A stretch of 64,000 bases of DNA. Origin: an uncultured Rhizobiaceae group bacterium (GTDB lineage: Bacteria; Pseudomonadota; Alphaproteobacteria; Rhizobiales; Rhizobiaceae). Positions 58,244-64,000 of this stretch are shown one piece after another. The translations under genes were made by a program, and so were the position numbers. Each line of letters begins with the position of its first letter. The stretch's first letter is position 1. The notes beneath the pieces are model-generated. The model had not been told where the DNA came from. It saw only the letters and a list, made by a program, of their open reading frames with translations, and did no database searches. The DNA lies in assembly GCA_937930845.1 (NCBI GenBank), contig CALHBJ010000002.1, forward strand, positions 124,001 to 188,000, given 5' to 3'.

Positions 58244-58915
58244 TCAGGCTGCTTGGGCATTTTGGCCTGAAGGGATGGATTGAGTGACCGAGTTTGGTCG
58301 ATCACTCAATAAAGGGTGCGTTACGTTAAGCCGCCGCCGCATGTTGGAAAGAACCCGTTTGGAGACTTCAAAACTGCCCGCACACACAGGCCGCTTGCCA
58401 TAGCCATCAGCGCGTCCAAGCTCAATCAGGTCCGCGCCCGCCATGTTGTAGAGCCGCCGCGTGGGCGGTTCATAATTGGATATCAGCGTATGAATACCGT
58501 GTTTGAGCGCCGTCTCGCACAGGGCCAGCAGCATAAGACAAAAGGCCCGCTTGGGGTCAATGTCTGGAAGATCACGTTCGATCATTTCCTCATCGATACA
58601 CAACCGGGTCCCCTCCCAGATACCAGGTGCCATCAAGCTCACATTATTGGGAAATGTGTCCCTGAACACGTCGTATAAGAGAGTGGGCCCGGTTGTCGGC
58701 AGCAGTCGCAGGCAGCCGTAGAGAATTGTTTTTTCGTCATTGCACCAAATCAGGTAAGCCGGGGTCGCATCATCGTAGGCGTCAAGCTCGCCGCGCGCGC
58801 CAACGTTTACGTCCCAGCCCAGCTTGTCATGAAACACCTTTGCACGCAGGGCGAACATGAGATCCACAAGATTCTTGTGAGCCAGCCTGGAATGGTTTTC
58901 CAGAATAAGAAACAT
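58244..58915 (-). CDS. luxI: acyl-homoserine-lactone synthase (LuxI family)
   Basis: A 223-residue autoinducer synthase making N-acyl-homoserine lactones from acyl-ACP and SAM. All key family residues are present: R24, F28, W34, D45, D48, R70, F84, E101 and R104. The last about 20 residues (after HPLLS) are extra and contain an internal 9-bp inverted repeat at DNA level (58279-58310). AGGAGGTGATGTT precedes the ATG. luxR lies just upstream, a lux-box-like dyad between them. Acyl-chain specificity is not predictable. Confidence 0.93.
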   Translation of the reverse strand: MFLILENHSRLAHKNLVDLMFALRAKVFHDKLGWDVNVGARGELDAYDDATPAYLIWCNDEKTILYGCLRLLPTTGPTLLYDVFRDTFPNNVSLMAPGIWEGTRLCIDEEMIERDLPDIDPKRAFCLMLLALCETALKHGIHTLISNYEPPTRRLYNMAGADLIELGRADGYGKRPVCAGSFEVSKRVLSNMRRRLNVTHPLLSDRPNSVTQSIPSGQNAQAA

Positions 58916-58987
58916 AACATCACCTCCTCGCTAGTGATGGTGTCAGTTTCTCTTTTCCTTATGAGTTCGCCAATTCCCTAAACTGCC

Positions 58988-59005
58988 CCCCTCAAATTTG
59001 GGGGG
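58988..59005. promoter_or_regulatory. lux-box-like 18-bp dyad before luxI
   Basis: The sequence CCCCTCAAATTTGGGGGG is an 18-bp palindrome around AAATTT with one mismatch. It lies 73-90 bases upstream of the luxI ATG and just after the luxR stop codon. A -10-like CATAAG on the minus strand (58963-58958) would put transcription start near 58951, about 45 bases from the box centre, the spacing of LuxR-activated promoters. Confidence 0.55.
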
Positions 59006-59013
59006 TTGGACCC

Positions 59014-59754
59014 CTAGTCCAGGGCGTCTGAATCGATAATACGCAGCATGGTGGCTTTATGAATTGCCTGAAACAGCGTGGCGCAACCCAATTTGTGTTT
59101 GGCAGATTTGCAGTAGTCGCGCACCGTATGTTCTGAGATGCCAAGTATGATGGCAATCGCGCCGGCGTCTTTGCCCTGGGCAACCCACGACAGGCACTGA
59201 ATTTCCCGTGGTGAAAGTGCTGGCCGCTCGTCTTCCTTGCCGTAAAGGTCAAGAATCGCCTTGCGGTGCAGGATCTCAGCGCACTCGCCCAGCACCACCG
59301 CAATATCTTCAATCTTGGTGGCCCATTTTTCCGGGTCGATTGGGCTTGCAAAATTGACAATGGCCCTGCGGCGTCGGCGATCTGTCACAGGAATGAGGTA
59401 ACCGGCACCACCAACGCCATGCTTGATTGCGTCTTCCACAAATGTGCCGGACTTTGGGTCACTCCAGTCCAGATCAGCCCACAGACAAGGCAGTGCGCGG
59501 GCAAAACCGCTTTGGGCCACAGGATCAATTTCGATGTAATTCATCACCAGATACTGGCGTACCCAATCGGAAGGATAGTTCGTTTTCACATAGGGCGTAT
59601 CGATGGCTTTTCCTTCGTGGAAAGCCAGATGATACGTTGCAAATTCAATTTTGAAATACGCGCAAATTGCATCAATGCACGCATTGACGTCTGGAAGCGC
59701 GCTTAAATCTTCCAGAAATTTGTCATGCTCGCTGACAAGTGATGTCGGTTTCAT
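59014..59754 (-). CDS. luxR: LuxR family quorum-sensing regulator
   Basis: A 246-residue AHL-responsive transcription factor. The N-terminal autoinducer-binding domain has the invariant residues W64, Y68, D77, P78 and W92. The C-terminal LuxR-type helix-turn-helix (LSPREIQCLSWVAQGK...ISEHTVRDYCKSAKHKLG) covers about residues 175-220. GGAGG is 7-8 bases before the ATG. luxI follows after 98 bases. A palindrome (59803-59813) and a lux-box-like site (59862-59879) lie upstream. Confidence 0.92.
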   Translation of the reverse strand: MKPTSLVSEHDKFLEDLSALPDVNACIDAICAYFKIEFATYHLAFHEGKAIDTPYVKTNYPSDWVRQYLVMNYIEIDPVAQSGFARALPCLWADLDWSDPKSGTFVEDAIKHGVGGAGYLIPVTDRRRRRAIVNFASPIDPEKWATKIEDIAVVLGECAEILHRKAILDLYGKEDERPALSPREIQCLSWVAQGKDAGAIAIILGISEHTVRDYCKSAKHKLGCATLFQAIHKATMLRIIDSDALD

Positions 59755-59861
59755 AGCCCAGCCTCCAAATTTTTTGGGGCAAGCTAATATTTGTCCTTAA
59801 CACCGAAATTCGGATGAGGACGGCAAGCAAATGACACTACGGGCAACGATTACCACCCGTG

Positions 59862-59879
59862 TCCCCCAAATTTGCCGGG
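59862..59879. promoter_or_regulatory. second AAATTT-centred dyad upstream of luxR
   Basis: TCCCCCAAATTTGCCGGG shares the CCCCCAAATTTG core with the box before luxI, but only three of six outer pairs match. It lies about 108-125 bases upstream of the luxR ATG. If real, it would allow autoregulation of luxR or act at a distance. It is weaker evidence than the luxI box. Confidence 0.3.
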
Positions 59880-59982
59880 AAAAACAAAAAAGGACAGCGA
59901 TTGAACCTCATCAATAGTTCAACCGCAGAAATTGCCCAGCCCAGCGTAAATTCAGTGTAACGTTTAAAGGCGAGCGGTAAAC

Positions 59983-60023
59983 AAAAAAGCGCCAAGCTGT
60001 GCATTACGTTGGGGAAATGCACA
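59983..60023 (-). terminator. possible terminator after infC
   Basis: TGTGCATT (59998-60005) and AATGCACA (60016-60023) form an 8-bp stem about 34 bases after the infC stop codon. On the minus strand a six-T run follows, but about 10 bases after the stem, so the fit to a standard intrinsic terminator is only moderate. Confidence 0.4.
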
Positions 60024-60056
60024 ACATGGCGTTCAAATAATTAAATTTAAAAATTG

Positions 60057-60593
60057 CTATTTAGGGGCCAGCACCATCATCATTTGACGGCCTTCCAGCT
60101 TCGGTTCGGCTTCAACCTTGGCAATTTCTTCGGTGTCTTCCTTAACTTTCTTAAGGAGGTCCATGCCCAGATTCATGTGAGCCATTTCGCGACCGCGAAA
60201 GCGCAGCGTCACCTTGACCTTATCGCCCTCTTCAAAGAATCGGCGCACGGAGCGCATTTTCACATCATAATCATGGGTGTCGATGTTGGGCCGCATCTTG
60301 ATTTCTTTGACCTCGATGGTCTTCTGCTTCTTGCGCGCCTCAGCGGCTTTCTTTTGGGCAGCATATTTATACTTGCCAAAATCAAGAATTTTGCAGATCG
60401 GAGGGCGATTTGTGGGGGATATCTCGACGAGATCCAGTCCCGCCTCCCTGGCCATTTCCAGTGCTGTTTCCAGCGCTACACTGCCGTGATTTGTGCCCTC
60501 ATCGTCAATAAGCTGAACTTCAGGGGCGGTAATATCATTGTTTGCGCGGGGGCCGGATTTTTGCGGCGCGGCTGCTCGGTGTGGACGGCGAAT
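60057..60593 (-). CDS. infC: translation initiation factor IF-3, with ATT start codon
   Basis: A 178-residue IF-3. Counting only from ATG would give a truncated 132-residue protein; the frame continues upstream with 46 conserved residues ([19 protein letters not shown], then [11 protein letters not shown]) back to an ATT at 60593-60591, with AGGAG about 9 bases before it. ATT is the classical infC start codon, allowing IF-3 to limit its own synthesis. N- and C-domains are complete ([37 protein letters not shown]). The usual rpmI-rplT genes do not follow. Confidence 0.94.
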   Translation of the reverse strand: MRRPHRAAAPQKSGPRANNDITAPEVQLIDDEGTNHGSVALETALEMAREAGLDLVEISPTNRPPICKILDFGKYKYAAQKKAAEARKKQKTIEVKEIKMRPNIDTHDYDVKMRSVRRFFEEGDKVKVTLRFRGREMAHMNLGMDLLKKVKEDTEEIAKVEAEPKLEGRQMMMVLAPK

Positions 60594-60683
60594 GGTCGTT
60601 TTCTCCTAATTGATGAACCAGAACTGTCAAAAGCCGCTCGCGCGACGATCAACAACAAGGAGCCTATAGCATAATTGTTACGG

Positions 60684-60717
60684 AAAAACAGCGCTTGTGA
60701 AACTTGGTTTCAAACGC
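60684..60717 (-). terminator. intrinsic terminator of the GT4 gene
   Basis: On the minus strand GCGTTTGAAAC (60717-60707) pairs with GTTTCACAAGCGC (60703-60691), with a two-base bulge and a three-base loop, followed by GTTTTTCC. It starts 28 bases after the glycosyltransferase stop codon and separates it from infC. Confidence 0.65.
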
Positions 60718-60744
60718 TCCCACTAAGCCTGATCTGGAGCCCGG

Positions 60745-61929
60745 CTATGACATCTCATCGCCGCCCAGCAGAGTGCGATACACGTCCAGCGTTTCGCGAC
60801 ACATCAGTTCCAGCGAAAACTGATCAAGCACAAATGCGCGGGCCCGTTTGCCCACTTTGGCCCGATCCCGGGCAGGCATCTCCATGATGGTGCGCATGGC
60901 ATCGGCCATTTCAGCGGCGTTTCCAGGTTCAACCTTCCAGCCGGTGAAATTTCCCTTTGGAGCATCTTGCGGTGAGATGACCGTTTCTTCCACGGCTCCC
61001 AACCGGGTGACGATCAATGGATTTTCCAGCGCACTGGCTTCCACTGCTGCGCGCCCAAAAGCTTCCGCGTCGGTGGAGGCAACCACCACAGCATCTGCGG
61101 CGGCCATTGCCCCGGCTGGATCATCACAATGACCGGGCAGGATTACTTTGCCCTGCAAGCCATGGTCCTCGATTAATTGCTGCAAGCTTTCCAGATAGCC
61201 GGAACGTCCCTGGGCATCACCGGCCAACACACACCGCATATTGGGAAAATCTGCTGCCAGCTTGGCCGCGGCTTTGATTACAATTTTCTGGCCCTTCCAC
61301 CCGGTCAAGCGTGCCAGATGAAGAAACACGAAATCCCCATCACCGCATTGCCAGGAATCCCGCAGGCCATTTCGCCGTGCTTTTTTGACAGCTTTTGGGT
61401 CAAAGCGGGCAAAATCCGTACCCCGGGCAATAGCGATAATTCGTGGGGCAGCAAAAGGGTGCCGTTGCGCAATCAGTCTCGCAGTCCATTTGGAATTGGC
61501 GATCACACGGTCAGCGCGCGCCATGACGGAATTGTACCAGCCCTTAAAGGCATTCGATTGCGAATAGGCACCGTGATAAGTGGTGACAAATTTGCGCCCC
61601 GTGCGCCGCGCGGCAATGAGAGCCGACCAGGCGGGTGCCCGTGAGCGGGCATGAACAATGTCGATATTGTGTTCGCGAATGAACCGCGCCAGCAGAGCCG
61701 CATTGCGCCAGATCCTGATGGGGTTTTTGGTGTCGAGCGGCATATGAACATGCTGGCTGCCACCTTCTTCCAACTGGTGCAGCAAGCGCCCACCCTGGCT
61801 GGCAACAAATGATGTCCATCCCGCTGCGACAAGCGCCTCACCGATATCCAGCGCTGTCTGTTCGGCTCCACCGGTTCCAAGCGCGGGAATTACCTGCAGA
61901 ATACGGGGCGGTCTTGAGGGTGGTGACAT
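60745..61929 (-). CDS. family 4 glycosyltransferase
   Basis: A 394-residue GT-B fold enzyme. The N-terminal ILQVIPALGTGGAEQTALDI segment is the glycine-rich acceptor-side loop; the donor-binding E-x7-E motif lies in DAEAFGRAAVEASALENPL near residue 300. Sugar and acceptor are unknown; it probably adds residues to lipopolysaccharide or another surface glycan. ATG at 61929. Upstream gap of 117 bases to the divergent hydrolase gene. Confidence 0.9.
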   Translation of the reverse strand: MSPPSRPPRILQVIPALGTGGAEQTALDIGEALVAAGWTSFVASQGGRLLHQLEEGGSQHVHMPLDTKNPIRIWRNAALLARFIREHNIDIVHARSRAPAWSALIAARRTGRKFVTTYHGAYSQSNAFKGWYNSVMARADRVIANSKWTARLIAQRHPFAAPRIIAIARGTDFARFDPKAVKKARRNGLRDSWQCGDGDFVFLHLARLTGWKGQKIVIKAAAKLAADFPNMRCVLAGDAQGRSGYLESLQQLIEDHGLQGKVILPGHCDDPAGAMAAADAVVVASTDAEAFGRAAVEASALENPLIVTRLGAVEETVISPQDAPKGNFTGWKVEPGNAAEMADAMRTIMEMPARDRAKVGKRARAFVLDQFSLELMCRETLDVYRTLLGGDEMS

Positions 61930-62046
61930 GTTGGGAATATTCTTTGTGCCAATGTTGCGAAAGGAGACGATGGGACGGATAGTGCACTGTCAGGGGCGCT
62001 TACCAACGCGCTCCCGGTAATGAAGATTGGGATGCAATAGAGGGAA

Positions 62047-62856
62047 ATGCTTCCGTTGGAAAAGACTATTTCACACGAACATGAATGGCTCGGCAATACG
62101 ACACGCCTTGCTGCAAAAATGCTCACGGCAACGCGGGACACCGTTCCCGGTCTGGTTTGGCTTGGCGGGTTCCGTTCCGACATGGAGGGTTCAAAGGCGC
62201 TGAAGCTGTTTGAATTTGGCCAAAACACAGGCGCTGCCGCATTGCGCTTTGACTATTCTGGCCACGGCCAATCTGGCGGAGATTTTGCCGAAGGTACAAT
62301 TTCGCGCTGGGTCGAAGAGAGTCTGTCGATCATTCGCGCTCACACCCAAGGCCCCCAGATTCTTGTCGGCTCCTCCATGGGCGCCTGGATTGCCCTGCGT
62401 GTTGCCCAGCGGTTGCAGGAATTGGGTGAACAGGATCGACTGGCAGCCATGGTGTTAATTGCCCCGGCCCCCGATTTCACTGTTGAATTGATGGAACCTG
62501 AATTCACACCCGATCAGAAACATGAATTAGCAACAAATGGGTTCATCCTGGAACCCAGCGCTTATTCTGACGAACCCACCAAGATTACCAGCGGGCTTAT
62601 TGAAGACGGTCGCAACAATTTGCTGTTGAGCGGCGAGATCGCTTTGGGGGTGCCTGTGAGAATTTTGCAGGGAATGCAGGATCCCGATGTCCCCTGGCAA
62701 CACGCCATGCGCCTGGTTGAACAACTCAGTCAGGACGATGTTGTTGTGACTATGATCAAGGATGGAGACCATCGGTTGTCGCGGGAACAGGATCTGGAAA
62801 TGCTTGAACGGGCATTGGCTGATGTTGTTGCTGCATCGCAATCGGCATCTTCTTAA
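62047..62856 (+). CDS. alpha/beta hydrolase
   Basis: A 269-residue alpha/beta-hydrolase fold protein. The nucleophile elbow is GSSMG near residue 115, the acid probably in GMQDPDVPW near 218 and the histidine in DGDHRLS near 241. It resembles the ABHD10 group of small thioesterases often found near infC in alphaproteobacteria. Substrate is unknown. AGAGGGA precedes the ATG. Confidence 0.85.
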   Translation: MLPLEKTISHEHEWLGNTTRLAAKMLTATRDTVPGLVWLGGFRSDMEGSKALKLFEFGQNTGAAALRFDYSGHGQSGGDFAEGTISRWVEESLSIIRAHTQGPQILVGSSMGAWIALRVAQRLQELGEQDRLAAMVLIAPAPDFTVELMEPEFTPDQKHELATNGFILEPSAYSDEPTKITSGLIEDGRNNLLLSGEIALGVPVRILQGMQDPDVPWQHAMRLVEQLSQDDVVVTMIKDGDHRLSREQDLEMLERALADVVAASQSASS

Positions 62857-62952
62857 GCACGCCGCAGTTGGCTAATTCAAAAATCTCCTCCACTATGACT
62901 ATCACATGAGGTGATTGACGATAAATTAGTCGATCAACAAGGTAGCAGGGTC

Positions 62953-64000
62953 ATGGTGGAGGATCATCAAGTCAATCCGTCCAAGGCAACACACAGGGAC
63001 GTGGAAGAAACGCTGGCGGCGGTTCTGCGGTCCGGCGCTTTTAATGGCTCGGCCCAATTGTCGGATTTTCTGACGTTCATCGTTCGAAAAACGCTCGCAA
63101 ACCAGCACGAAGATATAAAAGCCTATTCCATCGCCGTTGACGCTTTGGGGCGTTCGGAAGATTTTGACCCCCAGACTAATGCGGCTGTTCGTGTGGCCGC
63201 CGGCCGGCTGCGACAAGCTCTTTCCGCTTACAATGCCAGTGAAGAATCCGCGGAAAACCCGGTTCGCATTGAGCTGGCTTCCGGCTCCTACGTGCCGGTT
63301 TTTGTGGTCAATGAGAGTGAAACCAAAACACTTTCATCCCAAGGCGAGCCCACGGGCAAGTTGGACGAAATTGCCCCGCTGCCATCGCTAGCCAAAACCC
63401 CTTTGGCCCCCAATCTTCAAGGGGAAATCGCCAACACCAAAACGCCGGCAAAACCGGCGAGAACTCCGATCGCTGTCGGCTTGGTGGTAACCGGGTTGAT
63501 TGTGGCGCTGGCGGCAGTTTTGTCGACAATCAGATCATTGGACTACGCGGACAATCCGCCCATCGCCAAACCCGCTTCCTCCACTAAGGTCGCAGGCAGT
63601 TCCGCGGGCACCGACATAAATGCGCAAGAAGTCATGTTGCGTCCAACTGTTTTTGCCACCCTTGCACTGCCCGATGATGAATATCCTGACTGGCTAAAGT
63701 TGGGTGAATTGAGAGATGCCATCAATGTGGCCATTGCCCGGTTTGAAGATTACAAATTTCTGGGCACAACGATTGTGCGTAAGGAAAACGCCCAGCCCGC
63801 CCGCACCGCCGACTATCAAATTCAGCTCACTGCCCACAGGCGCGAAGATGAAGTGCGTTTTTATGGCAGCCTCACCCGTGCGGTTGATGGCGAGGTGCTA
63901 TGGACGGTCCAACGCGCCATTTCCCGTCCGGCATCACTGACTGACCGGAAAATTGTAGACATGATTTCGCGTGAGGCCTCCCCGCTCTTTTCGCCCTATG
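62953..64000 (+). CDS. membrane protein with cyclase-associated N-terminal domain, 5' part (runs off the window)
   Basis: An open frame from an ATG at 62953 to the window edge, 349 residues with no stop codon. The first about 115 residues carry blocks such as GSAQLSDFLTFIV, KAYSIAVDALGR, AVRVAAGRLRQALSAY and ELASGSYVPVF. Rhizobial proteins annotated as adenylate-cyclase-like or TPR proteins share this N-terminal domain. A proline/lysine-rich linker leads to one membrane segment (about 175-195), then a periplasmic TolB-like region (DYQIQLTAHRREDEVRFYGSL). The remainder and true function are outside the window. Confidence 0.72.
   Translation, partial: MVEDHQVNPSKATHRDVEETLAAVLRSGAFNGSAQLSDFLTFIVRKTLANQHEDIKAYSIAVDALGRSEDFDPQTNAAVRVAAGRLRQALSAYNASEESAENPVRIELASGSYVPVFVVNESETKTLSSQGEPTGKLDEIAPLPSLAKTPLAPNLQGEIANTKTPAKPARTPIAVGLVVTGLIVALAAVLSTIRSLDYADNPPIAKPASSTKVAGSSAGTDINAQEVMLRPTVFATLALPDDEYPDWLKLGELRDAINVAIARFEDYKFLGTTIVRKENAQPARTADYQIQLTAHRREDEVRFYGSLTRAVDGEVLWTVQRAISRPASLTDRKIVDMISREASPLFSPY

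Larger units (their letters stand above)
59755..60056. other. 302-base region between infC and luxR
   Basis: No gene is seen. It holds, from the luxR side: CCCCAAAAAATTTGGAGG next to the luxR ribosome site, an 11-base palindrome CCGAAATTCGG (59803-59813), a degenerate AAATTT-centred dyad (59862-59879), and a TGTGCATT/AATGCACA hairpin (59998-60023) after infC. It should contain the luxR promoter. Confidence 0.5.

Noticed and set aside
60057-60455. A short 132-residue IF-3 starting at ATG
   Set aside because: Conserved IF-3 residues continue upstream in frame to an ATT with a ribosome site, so the ATG start would remove half the N-domain.
1-64000. tRNA genes, CRISPR arrays, insertion sequences, prophage or integrative elements
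   Set aside because: No regularly spaced repeats, transposase or integrase frames, or cloverleaf-like sequences were recognised; gaps are short and accounted for.

Overview
The window reads as a single stretch of chromosome from an alphaproteobacterium, most likely of the order Hyphomicrobiales (Rhizobiales). The basis is gene content and order: divergent rph-rdgB-hemW / hrcA-grpE, an rsmI-yraN-gshB-yifB run, a long glnD-murJ-trpS ... miaB-phoH-ybeY-corC run, a 362-residue dCTP deaminase, ornithine-lipid acyltransferases and a SAM-II riboswitch before metZ. A genus cannot be fixed from the sequence alone. I see no insertion sequence, prophage, integrase, CRISPR array, rRNA or tRNA gene; nearly all of the window is tightly packed coding sequence.

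Layout. 1-9.8 kb: 5' part of queG, a GST, uppP, an orphan hydantoinase A, galE, a DNA-ligase/MBL-exonuclease repair pair, an AraC-methyltransferase fusion and a DUF2244 protein. 9.8-22.6 kb: nth, an EI24 membrane protein, adenosine kinase, mutS, olsB, a hybrid histidine kinase, yifB, gshB, yraN, rsmI. 22.7-28.7 kb: a periplasmic-binding lipoprotein, hemW, rdgB, rph, hrcA, grpE. 28.7-31.8 kb: an orphan nucleoside-type ABC ATPase, slyX, benE. 31.8-45.4 kb: thirteen genes on the minus strand, glnD-murJ-trpS-usp-nfu-tsaB-rimI-plsC/olsA-miaB-phoH-ybeY-corC-recR, several with overlapping start and stop codons. 45.5-48.9 kb: a D-amino-acid cluster, dgcN-dgcA-dat plus a tyrosine-phosphatase-like gene. 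49.5-53.4 kb: a form II coxSLM molybdenum hydroxylase operon closed by a strong terminator. 53.5-56 kb: metZ under a SAM-II riboswitch and divergent dcd. 56-60.6 kb: a quorum-sensing block, luxR-luxI followed by a large family 2 glycosyltransferase, then infC. 60.7-64 kb: a family 4 glycosyltransferase, an alpha/beta hydrolase and the 5' part of a membrane protein.

Most genes are housekeeping: translation, tRNA and rRNA modification, DNA repair, proteostasis, nitrogen sensing and cell-wall precursor handling. Accessory functions are grouped: D-glutamate/D-amino-acid catabolism, a CO-dehydrogenase-like hydroxylase, acyl-homoserine-lactone signalling next to polysaccharide synthesis, and both steps of ornithine-lipid synthesis about 20 kb apart. 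The regulatory signals I consider best supported are the SAM-II aptamer with an intrinsic terminator before metZ, an 18-bp lux-box-like dyad between luxR and luxI, an Irr-box-like dyad before nfu, and the ATT start codon of infC.
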